Assembly (NCBI GenBank): GCA_910592005.1
Contig: CAJVPP010000953.1
Coordinates: 1 to 24,214, forward strand
Reading direction: 5' to 3'
DNA from: Funneliformis mosseae
Taxonomy: Eukaryota > Glomeromycota > Glomeromycetes > Glomerales > Glomeraceae
DNA: 24,214 bases
Shown: positions 9,089-18,855 of the stretch, piece after piece
How the letters are laid out: each line of letters starts with the position of its first letter
Position numbering within the stretch: the stretch's first letter is position 1
Made by a program: the position numbers and the translations under genes
The notes under the pieces: generated by a model
The model's input: the letters and a program-made list of their open reading frames with translations, nothing else
Databases searched by the model: none
Told to the model about the DNA's origin: nothing

Positions 9089-12000
9089 ATGGAGTTTTCA
9101 AATATTCAATCAAATAAATCTAAACAATTCATCGCAATAATCATATTGTCATTGTTCTTACACGTTACGTTTTGCGATATTCAATATATTAACAATATTA
9201 AAGATGATTTTGAAAATGATTTAATATTTGAAGAATCTAATTCAAATCAAGACGGAATGATTTTATTACGATTTTCTAAAAGAAACGATAATAATATATA
9301 TTTAAAAATTATTCTCGTAAGTAGGTCAATTCTTTCTATTACAGTTGTTAATAAATCATTTCTTAGTTCAAAGATGATGAATGCAACTATTTTAAATGAA
9401 GAATATATTTTGATATTGTATGCGACACAAAATGATACATTTGATACATTTGATACATTTGGGTTGGTTTCGTCATGGAACGGAGATATAATTGAGTAAG
9501 TTTGTATAAATTATGTTTGATTATCTCGAAATTCAAAATATTTAATATTTCTTATAATTAAAATTTAAGCATTATCGATTTTGGAATTGTGTGGGATAAT
9601 ACTAGGCCAAAAAGTAATGTACCGAAAACAAACCTGCCATTTGGCCTATTTATTCATGAAGACGTATTCGCGTTTGCTGGCGTCAGAGGGAATGATGTTA
9701 TTTGGAAAAGGTTTAAACTTCCGAATAAATCATATTCTAACAATAGAAATGTAACTCTTATAACCGAAGGGAGTATTTTGAATCCGTTATCTAATAGTAC
9801 ATTTTATCCTTCCAATGTGAAATATTTTCAACTTATCGATGGCGGATTTGGGATAGCTATAAGTTATCGTCATGGAATAGATAAATTCAATGTCGATGAA
9901 GTTTATGTAAACCTTTTGGAACCTAATGCAACTGAACCGTTAGGACCTTATTTATTACATCATGCATTCAAATTCAAAGACTATAAATTGCCAATTCTGA
10001 TTGATGGTATGTAATTAATTTATTATAATTCATTTGTATTAAATGTCAAACAACAATAACATAATTATGTTCTTTACTGCCTAATTCTACAGATTGCATT
10101 ATTAACTTTGATGGCACCGGATATACATGTACAATTTATGATCATTCAGAAAGTTCCCAAATTCGTTTTCTATCAAATGGCGCAGTTACTTCTGTTGGTT
10201 ACACCAATATAGACGTTTATCAATATTATTATGGAAAATTTTTTTTTCCCAATTTTTATGGCGGATATGTCGGCTTTGTCCTCAACAACACTAATAATAA
10301 GATTGATTTTTATGATATTGATCATAATTATGAGGTCAATACTACTAGTACAAAAAATAAATATATTAATAGTTTAGATAATGTAACACATATAAATATA
10401 AATTTAATTCAAAAACAAAATGTTTTTTGGACTTTACGGGTATTTAATTATTATTTTACGATCGATTACTTTTCTTTAAATACTATTGATTCATCCGGTA
10501 AGGTTAACTCATTATGTTAATTTATTAAAATCAAAAAGCACTTTATTAACTTCCTATTTTACAGATTATCGTTACATGATTCAAAATCCAAATGTAAACA
10601 ATACGTCACCGAGTATCAATGAAACTATTTATTTACCAAATGATAATTTACAATTGAAGATATTTTACAATATTCCTATAATTATATCAACCGGAAATTT
10701 GACGATATATCAATATGATGAGGAGGACAACTTGTCTCTAAGACAGATAATTTCTGGACAAAATTTTTATGATGATTGCGAAGTGCAAAACGATACGGTG
10801 TTAATCAACATTTTACCTAGCACATTTCACAAAGGCAATGCTAATTTTAGTGTTCGGGTTGATAATAATTTTGTCAAGTCTCGAAAAACACAAGAACCTT
10901 TACTCGGAATTTCTGAAAAGATATGGAGATTTTCAACTCGTAAGTTTTAATTATAAATTCCTAAATGCGTAAATTTATATTGATAACTTTATTAACTTTA
11001 TCTTAGAATTGAAAGAACAAGATCAACCATCAGGTATATTTTTAAGACGTTTCATAAAAATAATTGTCATAATTAACTAACTATATTACTTTTTGCTTAC
11101 TTCGATAGATCAATTAATCCTTTCCATTAAATTAAAATTTAATGATGAAATGCCTGGATATTATGATGAAGTAAATTCTCAAAACACTTATATATTTGGT
11201 CAACTTCAAAATGAATTATCTAAAATAATACCTATAAATTCACAAAGATTAGAAATTAATCATATTCAAAATTTAAATGCTGATCGGAAAGATCAGAAAC
11301 AGGTTTTATTATCCATCGCTGTTAATAAACCAAATAATTATAGTACGGAACGAAATACTGAATCAGTAAAGAAAGATTTGGATGAATTAATTAAAAATAT
11401 GGATTTTAATCTTATATCTCAAGGAAATATTACGAGATTTATAGATAAAGGTTATGGAGCTCAACCAACTCGTAAGTATATTAATTTTAAATAACAACTT
11501 TTCTAATTTATCATTTTTAACTTTATGAATTATTGTTCTTGAAATTATAGATGATTTTTGGTCAGTTGAATTAATTGTCAATATAATCGTGATTGCTATT
11601 GTGATTATTATTTATTGTTTGCTTCAATATTATAAGGTACAGTATATATATAAAATTAATAAATTCATTATTTAATATCATTCACAAATTATTAATGATT
11701 TTATTCTTTTTAGGGCAATTATTTCTTTATTATTAAGATCATTTTGATCGTTTATGATTTAATAATGGATATTGCTTTTCTTCTTTCTAATGCTGATGAT
11801 ATTCCTGGTTTACATATTTATAGGTAAGAATTTTTTTATAATTGTTTATTTTTCATAATTGCATATTATATTAATAACTTTGCTTAATTTTTTTTAGCTT
11901 TTTATCAATTATAATTCCAATAGCTTTTAATACAATTGTGGCTATATTTTTATTATGTTTGGAAATTAAATATAACAAAGATTTTAGAGATTGGTGTAGT

Positions 12001-12446
12001 GATAATGAATTAACCGTTGCATCATATGCAATATTATCATGTGCTGATGTAGAAGCTCTTCATATATTAAATACATTCATTAACGATGAAAATCCGAATC
12101 TTAGACTTGAATTATTCAGAGCTTTATTTTCGGCACCTAAATTTGAAAAAATCACTAAATGGGTAACTTATGCTGGTTGTTTTAATATTTTCTTGGAAGA
12201 AATTCCACAATTTATTATTCAGGTAATTTCTCACTCGTATTATTTATTTTTTTGTTTTTGTTTTTTTTTTTGAAAAAAAAAAAGTTTAACTAAACTATTG
12301 TAAAATTTTAGGTTTATTATCAAAAACATATAATTTCTTATACAATTTTACCTACTTTAACTCTTATATCAAGTTTAGTCACATTATGTGTTGGAGTACT
12401 TGAAAAAATTTTCATAAATTTTATAAAATATCATAAGAATAAATAA
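9089..12446 (+). CDS. Gene A: secreted-type multi-pass membrane glycoprotein, 10 exons
   Basis: Exons 9089-9495, 9570-10006, 10093-10497, 10565-10939, 11007-11033, 11109-11471, 11551-11636, 11714-11823, 11898-12222 and 12312-12446 join in consistent phase to give 889 residues. The N-terminus has a signal peptide (FIAIIILSLFLHVTFC, cut near residue 29). About 640 residues of Asn-rich, beta-looking ectodomain follow, with at least fifteen N-x-S/T sequons. The C-terminal 220 residues hold four hydrophobic segments: VNIIVIAIVIIIYCLL, one in exon 8, one at the start of exon 9, and one at the end. Exon 9 ends with EEIPQFIIQ and exon 10 begins VYYQ, which resembles the E-x-x-P-Q-x-x-x-Q motif of XK-type membrane proteins. 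Function is unknown; a cell-surface role is inferred. The first six introns are all phase 1, so exons 5 and 6 could be skipped without breaking the frame. Confidence 0.85.
9434..9460 (+). repeat. Three tandem GATACATTT units inside gene A
   Basis: The 9-bp unit GATACATTT is repeated exactly three times, in frame, in exon 1. It encodes DTFDTFDTF in the ectodomain. Exact identity suggests recent slippage, and unit number may vary between strains or nuclei. Confidence 0.85.
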
Positions 12447-12929
12447 CACTACATGCGCATCATCATATCATCCAAAATATTAATATTTAGCAAATAGAAG
12501 ATATTGAATTTCAAGTATTAATTATTTAATCCTGATCAGTTTCGAATTCAATTTCGTTATTAAATACATATTTTGTAAGAGAATTCTGCATTTCATTTAT
12601 TATTATAAAAATACATTTATTTTGATTTTCTGCACTTTATCTTTCACAGTACTATTACATATATTTTTCCTGAGAATAGTTGTCAACTTATCGTTATACA
12701 GAAGATTTGCAAACTAAATTTAAAATTATATGATGTAGTTTTGAGAGTCGACCTTTCAATAGAAGTGGGGAAACTGCCGGGAAAATGAAAAATGGGTTAA
12801 TGCTAAAATCTGACCTAGAAATCATACTTTGCATATAAAAGTAAATAGATTTTTGCGGCAAATTCCCTCTTTATATTGCCAAGTCCTATACATATGTTTT
12901 TATTATTTGAACTTATTGAAATAGATGAT
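12447..12929. other. 3' flank of gene A, no further gene
   Basis: This is non-coding A/T-rich sequence after the gene A stop. No strong AATAAA signal was seen directly downstream of the stop. No frame with recognisable features is present before the repeat that begins near 12930. Confidence 0.4.
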
Positions 12930-13375
12930 ACTGAATATAATTTCGCCTGAAGACACCGTAAGTTTGTATGTAAAATGTTTTCGATATTTGCAGTTAGTCC
13001 TTTGAAGATCATTTGACAGGGTGCATGTTGGCAGAATGACTGTTACTGTAATAATTATTTTTTTATAAATACGAGCTATTGTATTTGCATATAAACACCT
13101 CAACAAGCCTTCTTTATTCGCTTTCGCTGCCGTTTTATCTTTATAATTTTAATTTGTAACTTCGTTTATTTTTTAATTTCCGATTTATTTTATTACACAA
13201 TTTTTCGTAATTGCGTAGTTTTAATTAAATAGAGTTTTATTGATTGGCATTTATTTAGTTTAATATATTGACATTGCGAAAGTGCCAATTTTACTCAATT
13301 AAAACTTCAGCTTACATTTGAAATTGTTTATAAATACATAAACGAAAAACTGAATACAACAATATTGTATCATCA
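12930..13375 (+). mobile_element. Single-arm copy of the fold-back repeat family
   Basis: It shares with 16680-17300 a series of blocks in the same order: GCAGTTAGTCCTTTGAAGAT with CATTTGACAGG, then TATAAATACGAGCT, TTTTTAATTTCCGATTTA, TTGCGTAGTTTTAATTAAAT, GGCATTTATTTAGTTTAATA, then TTGTTTATAAATACATAAAC and GAATACAAC. The related copy at 17 kb is interrupted between the GGCATTT block and the TTGTTTAT block by about 100 bp that are absent here. There is no ORF. It lies between the 3' ends of the convergent genes A and B. Confidence 0.6.
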
Positions 13376-14061
13376 CAAATATGAAAAAGCTCTCCGTTTT
13401 CTTACAGAGCGCATTTTTAGTAACATTTTTGGATCTAGACCTTCTTCAGAGCCTCATGTTCTTTCATGATTCGTTTATGGTAAGTTAATATCCAGAAGTA
13501 GTTGTAGCATATTAAGAGTTCGTGATGTGCATTTTCATTTCGCTTTTCAGTTAATAATTTTAAATACAAATCAAAAAAAAAAAAAATTCAGATACTCTCA
13601 ACTTTTTACCCTTCCTTTCTCAAATTTCAGGAATTTGAGTATTATCGGAGGATAGATATAAGTCTAGTCCCAAGACTTATATCCAAAAACTTCTTTGAAG
13701 AATTTTAAAACCCTGTCGACTAAAGTCACTTGTCTATTTATATAAAATTGTTAACTAATATTAAACTACTCCTTTCTATAATGATGGATGATAACTAAAT
13801 ACATAATGAAAGATAAACTAAATAATGTAATAGAGATAAAATATATACAAAGTTGATAAAAGTTGTCGTTTTCATTTTCATGATTTTCATGACAATCGGC
13901 ACATCGATCAGCATAGGTTAAATTTATAAAGTATGAATTCAAATTTTTTTTAAAAAAGTATCCCAACTTTATTTATTCTACAATCAATATTACTTGCAGA
14001 TTTTTAAGAGATATAATAACAAATATTTTAATGAGAAAAAAACTAGTTAATTATATAAAAA
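13376..14061. other. Intergenic DNA between repeat and 3' end of gene B
   Basis: A 35-codon frame from 13381 (MKKLSVFLQSAFLV...) is hydrophobic at its start but too short and unsupported to call. The minus strand has a 66-codon frame (13766-13966), also unsupported. The phrase GATCTAGACCTT near 13433 recurs near 16221, just outside the other side of gene B. This could be a shared repeat fragment. Confidence 0.35.
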
Positions 14062-16038
14062 TCATTGCATAAATAAATTGATAAAAGAAAAATATGCAGT
14101 TTCCAAGAACTGAACATAAGGATGAAGGCGTTTGTCACGATGCGTGCTTGGTTTGAAATGGGTCCACCAGCGAACTGGTAAAAAAACAAGGTCCATGAGC
14201 GACTGAGAAGGCGGGCAATCGTCGTAGCAAGAACAAAATACGCCTTCGGCGATAACTGAACCCGCCCGAGTGTAAAAGCTAATATATTCATCGTGCCATT
14301 CCTATAATTAATAGTAAGAGAATGTTAAGTATCTATCGGATATTTTCAGAAAATTTATTGCCAATCGTAAGAAATAATGTTCTGATCCAACTTACATTTG
14401 TTATATCATCAACAATGACCGGAACAAGCTTATTATTATCATCAGATACTAAAATCTTGGTTTTTCCTGGATGTAAATCTTTGGCAAACATGATAGATAA
14501 ATTTTCATTGAAGACATAATGAGTGGTTGTGAGCCGTAAATGACCTAAAAGCGAATAAGTAACAGTTATTTTGAGTGTTTTATTTATTTTAACTTATAAA
14601 TAATTTGAAATAGTACTTTTATAGCCGTCTGGTTTAGTGAAGCTTATCTTGGTAAATTTTTCTTCACGATCGAGTTTGCCAATGTGAGCGATAAGGTAAA
14701 CATTTGAAAACTCTTCAATATCATTTCTGATGTTTGACAACACTCGATCCCCTACTTGAAGTTCCGACATTCGAACGATTCTTCCAGATTCAAGCTTAAC
14801 TCGGGTTTCAAGCCAGAAACAACCTCCTTGATTAAGTTTTTTTTGAAGTTCTTCATTTTCTCGTCGAAGGTCACTTATACTTTTTTCAAGATCACTAATT
14901 TTTCATATATGCTATCCTTAAGTTTTTCAATTTGTTTATCATTTGCAATACGTGCTCTCTCATCATCTTCAGCCTTTCTTTTCAAGTATTCTGCTTCTGC
15001 CCTAGCTCTACCTTCCGTTCGTTTAATCTCATCATATTCTCTCTGTCTCTTTTCTTGTTCTTCCCTTGCAATCCGCACGAGTTCTTCTTGCTCCTTTCGT
15101 GTCTTTTCGAGCAATTCGTTTGTATATATTCCATTTAGGTCATAAATAGTATTTTCTAACTTTTCTAGACATTTTTCATGCATTTGAGTACCAGGGGGAA
15201 AGATGTCTGGATTCGGAGAAATGGCCCACCGATTACCCATGCGATTGACGAACATGCGAACTTTATCGTTCCAAGACTTTTCAAAATTTTTTGGATCATT
15301 TGTATTTTTCTTGTTACAATTCGAGAAGACAGAAATCATGTATAAAAAAGCTTGTTCTCCGAAAAACGTCGATATACCATCGATCACGTTTTTTTGCTCA
15401 TCCGTAAACCTTTTGGCTTCTATTAACAGCACCGTACAGTTAATCCTAGATTTAACACAACTTGATTTAATAATTACTACTTACCAAAAACAAATAATAT
15501 GGCCTTGATTCCATAAGCACATCTTTGTACGGTGCGCGCGATTTCTTCCATGATTTCTTCATTGGGCTTTTTGGTATCAAAAATCCCAGGCGTGTCGATA
15601 ATGTTGTAAGTTTTGTCATTAATTGGTAAACCGCGGAGCTAGATTTGTTGGTTGTCGAATCCTAACATGTTTGAAAAAATTTCGGACCTTGTATTATTTT
15701 TAAAACTACATTTAATATTATATTAAGTTCATATCGATATGTTAAATGCTTACAAAATCTTCGGAGACCTTAAAAGCGCAATTTTCATCTTCCGAGATTC
15801 TTAGCAAATGATTTCCCAACGTACTCTTACCAGCACCTAAGTAATAAGAATGAATGTTTCCAGCAATGAAGGAAAGGCACAATATCAATGCATACCTGTT
15901 TTTCCAACTAAGAGTATAACTGGCGCATTGATCTCCAACGGTGGCAAATTTTCTTCATTGATATCCAACTGGGACAATTTTTCTTCATTTATATCCAACG
16001 ATAGCGAACTTTCTTTATCCGACGGTACTTTTTGTATC
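14062..16038 (-). CDS. Gene B: AIG1/GIMAP-type GTPase, coiled coil and hedgehog-type Hint domain (5' end uncertain, one frameshift)
   Basis: Minus-strand exons in order are 16038-15896, 15836-15754, 15638-15485, 15419-14617, 14544-14396 and 14301-14062 (stop TGA at 14062). Three 10-residue repeats come first, then the P-loop GKTGAGKST, YNIIDTPGIFDT (G3) and AILFVF joined to EAKRFTDEQ. The segment FFGEQAFLYMISVFSNC follows, as in AIG1/GIMAP GTPases. A long charged coiled coil (NELLEKTRKEQEE...ENEELQKKLN) then runs directly into GGCFWLETRVKLESG and LQVGDRVL. TTTHYVF, AKDLHPG, EGVFCSCYDD and VFLPVRWW come next: the start, T-x-x-H, S-C-Y and P-x-R landmarks of hedgehog Hint domains. Known Hint domains cut before the Cys. 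There is a -1 frame break at about 14885-14905, and the switch I region is short. The first coding exon was not found, and the true start lies upstream of 16038. Either a live gene with an assembly indel or a recent pseudogene is possible. Confidence 0.8.
15918..16007 (-). repeat. Three 30-bp units encoding a decapeptide repeat before the P-loop of gene B
   Basis: On the minus strand, three 30-bp units encode SLSLDINEEK, LSQLDINEEN and LPPLEINAPV, immediately before ILLVGKTG. The third unit is diverged at its end. Such short N-terminal repeats can grow and shrink by slippage, so length variation among alleles is likely. Confidence 0.75.
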
Positions 16039-16513
16039 CTTATTAGGATTAAGATTAATGAAAGAATGAAAAAATTTTATGAAGCATAGGTAATAATTGA
16101 GACTTACGTGTTATAGAACAACTTATCGATTTATTATAGTCTTCCTTTTTTTTATAAAAAAATGAAAATGAAAAATGACAGAAAAAGAAGTAAAATGTTG
16201 ATCATGGCAGATTCTTTTTAGATCTAGACCTTATTTAGTAATTCCAAAAAAGAAACTAACGATAATAATAAATTTAGTTTTTTCTCTAAGGGAATTTGTT
16301 GTCCTGATTCAGTTAGTTTAAATTGATTAACACTAAAATTTTTAGGTTTATTCCATTAATGGTTTGAACATATGGCCAATATAATGTATCTTCTGATAAT
16401 TACTAGACAATATTTCCTTGTATGATGTGAGGACGGGTTAAATAAAAAATTTGGTTTATTTAGATATATCGTTGTATTCAGAAACAATTTTGTAATGTAA
16501 GCAGAGGGTATTA
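16039..16513. other. 5' flank of gene B, first exon unresolved
   Basis: On the minus strand a strong donor, GTAAGTCTC, lies at about 16107, and a pyrimidine-rich acceptor ends at 16039. At least one exon therefore lies upstream. The minus-strand ATG at about 16205 opens a hydrophobic stretch (MINILLLFLSFFIFIFL) but stops before the donor. No exon that joins exon 16038-15896 in frame could be fixed. The rest, 16210-16513, is plain A/T-rich DNA. Confidence 0.35.
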
Positions 16514-17690
16514 ATGAATAATTATTGAATAAAAATGAAGTAATTGTGACAAATATTTATTTAAAATATCAAATTAATCAGTGTTGCCTCAACGTCGGCG
16601 GTTTACACTTTCGCTTGATCAATATTTTAAACTATAAATGCTAAATACTAAATTCTAATTAATTAAGACTACTGTTACAATTAAATGCAAATTCCGGCCG
16701 AAATCTTCATAATTTCGCTTGAAAATCGCTCTTGATAATTACAGTTATTCCCTTTGACGATCATTTGCCAGGTTGTCACGGTGCCAGTTTGTCAAGACGC
16801 CAGTTTGTCAATGTGCCAGTGTGACAAATGGTCAAAATTCCAGGATGGAATAATTAAAGCTTTTTTATATATACGAGCCGGAAATCCCATGCTCGCCTTT
16901 AGCATATTTCTTTGAAAAACATTCCCTTCGCTACCTTCCCTTTACACCTTCGCGATAATTTCGATTTCGCACTTTTAAATTTTATAAATTCGCATTTTGT
17001 AACACAGTTTATTATTTTATTTTATTTTTAATTTCCGATTTTATTAGTAGTTTATTATACAATTTTTATGTAACAGTTTCGTAGTTTTATTAATTAGGTG
17101 GCATTTACTTAGTTTAATATATTGATATAGCGAATGTGTAGAGCGCCAACGTTGAGGCAACACTGATTAATTTGATCATATAAAATAAATTCTTGTCAAT
17201 ATTACTTCATTTTTATTCAATAATTACACATTAAAACCTTCTGCTTACATTTACAAATTGTTTATAAATACATAAACGAAAGAACTGAATACAACACTAC
17301 GCAAATTACGAAACTATTACGTAAAAAATGTAATTATAAAATACTAATAAATCGGAAATCAAAAATAAAATGATAAACGATTACATATGCGAAATTATAA
17401 AGTTAAAAAGGCGAAAATCGAAATTATCGCGAAGGTGTAAAAAGGATTGCGAAGAGAATGTATTCATATAAATATATTAAGGGCGAGCATGGGATATTGA
17501 GCTGTTTTAGGATTTCCAGCTCGTATATATAAAAAAAAAAATTAAGTCAGCTTGGCATCTTGAACATTTGTCATACCGTGACAGCCTGGCAAATGATCAT
17601 CAAAGAGACTAACTGTAAATATCGAAAGCGATTCACATGCGGAGTTATGAAGATTTCGGCCGGAATTACATTCAATCGCGATACAATTAT
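16514..17690. mobile_element. 1.1-kb fold-back element with two nested inverted repeats
   Basis: Two inverted-repeat pairs interleave. Pair 1 is 16514-16615 against 17127-17228, sharing TTATTGAATAAAAATGAAGT, AAATTAATCAGTGTTGCCTC and AACGT. Pair 2 is about 16690-17125 against 17235-17670: AATTCCGGCCGAAATCTTCAT and its reverse complement near 17650, TATATATACGAGC and GCTCGTATATATA, CCCATGCTCGCC and GGCGAGCATGGG, CACCTTCGCGATAATTTCGA and its reverse complement. The CAGTGTTGCC/GGCAACACTG core of pair 1 is bordered by ATTAAT on both sides, possibly a target duplication. There is no ORF. It sits between the divergent genes B and C. It looks like nested or duplicated non-autonomous DNA transposons. 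Confidence 0.7.
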
Positions 17691-18576
17691 TTATTAAAAA
17701 GATCAATTGACCAATCACCTGAGGCCAGAAATAGTCTAACTAAAATGACAAATTCTAACGAAATTATCGTCTTGTAATTAATGTAACAACAATACTAACG
17801 CATAGAATGTGCGGCGAAAGGACTTAAGGTTTTAAGTAGGAAGAAAAGTCCAAACAATTCGTGAAATGGCAGTGGTTCAAATTATATTTAGTTTACCATC
17901 AGAAATCTTTGAAATTTTCCTGGCAAACTTATAGGACCAAAGATGATAATACTATTAAGATTTGTCTCCACAATGAAATACCACAGTATGCATTGATGGT
18001 TAGACTGGATAGAAAGCAAAGTTGAATACTAAACAATAATATTCAAAGTAATTGAGATTGGCTAAAAAAGGTTTTAATACTGCTTATGTATTTTTAAATC
18101 GATGTGGTACAAATATATAACTTGCCAAATAAAACTGAATTCACTATATCTGATATTGATACATTTCATAAAATCGGGTATTACTTAGAATGAGAGTCCA
18201 CTTAATTTTGCCACGGTTTTTTTTTTGTTGCGATTCAGTCACTTGTTTTGGCTGACTTTGAAATCTGAAATATTTTTATCGAAAATTAATGTCAATGAAA
18301 ATTAATATCGGGCACAACCATCAAGAAATTTGTCTTAATGCAAATAATTTTAAGGAAACTTTTCATAGAAGCATGATCGGTTGTGGGTGATTTGTGGCTG
18401 TCATCGGGTGAAACAATTTTTTGGTTGATAAAAGCCACGAATTACTTGTTTCTGTCAGGTTAAAGATGAAATTTGGAAAAAATCCATTATAAAAAAAAAA
18501 AAACAGAAAGTTGACAATTGGTAGAGCTAAGCCACGAATAATACGCTTATGTTGATCTCTTTAAAATCGGTTCAGG

Positions 18577-18579
<3 letters not shown>

Positions 18580-18615
<36 letters not shown>
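18580..18615 (+). repeat. Poly-A tract of 36 bases
   Basis: This is an uninterrupted A run preceded by CGGTTCAGGTAT. It could be a slippage-expanded homopolymer or the tail of an old retrocopied transcript. No recognisable body or target duplication was found upstream to favour the second reading. Confidence 0.8.
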
Positions 18616-18620
<5 letters not shown>

Positions 18621-18778
18621 CGTCAGACATCTTTTAATTAACTTAAAGCTAAGCCTCAATTTTATTACTTATTATATTTTGTGGCTAAATATGCGACTAT
18701 TATTAATCATACCCGCTAAGCTAATGTTGTTACACGTCTCATTTTTTTTTTTTTTTTTTTATATATATCTTGGTAGAA

Positions 18779-18797
18779 TATATACAATATATAAAGG
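18779..18797 (+). promoter_or_regulatory. Possible TATA region of gene C
   Basis: TATACAATATATAAAGG lies about 60-75 bp upstream of the gene C ATG at 18856, followed by a pyrimidine-rich stretch (TTTCTCTCTTAAACC) and AAAATG at the start. The position fits a fungal core promoter, but A/T-rich DNA produces such words by chance. Confidence 0.3.
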
Positions 18798-18855
18798 ATG
18801 ATTGAAGATCTTCTAAACAGAACTTTCTCTCTTAAACCAAAGGAATACAATTAAA

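Larger units (their letters stand above)
17691..18855. other. Upstream region of gene C
   Basis: This is non-coding apart from a 23-codon frame at 17866-17934 that reads SLPSEIFEIFLANL before a stop, similar to the first helix of an F-box. A 36-base A run is at 18580-18615 and a T run at about 18743-18760. TATA-rich sequence (TATACAATATATAAAGG, about 18781-18797) lies 60-75 bp before the ATG of gene C and is the only plausible core promoter seen. Confidence 0.4.

Noticed and set aside
10486..10564. Reading straight through 10498-10564 in gene A as coding
   Set aside because: A GTAAGG donor and TTTTACAG acceptor flank it. Splicing continues the exon 3 frame (DSSG to DYRYMIQNPN), while reading through would change frame.
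13381..13488. 35-codon plus-strand frame starting MKKLSVFLQ
   Set aside because: It has a hydrophobic start but no splice continuation or motif, and lies next to a repeat. It is too short to support.
14756..15145. Plus-strand open frames rich in Ser/Phe/Leu across 14756-15508
   Set aside because: They are antisense to the coiled coil and GTPase exons of gene B. The minus strand has the recognisable domains and in-phase splice sites.
15420..15432. A GTG start for the gene B C-terminal part at 15432
   Set aside because: The acceptor TTAATAG at 15420 joins AILFVF to EAKRFTDEQ in phase and matches the expected GTPase strand. The part before it is intron.
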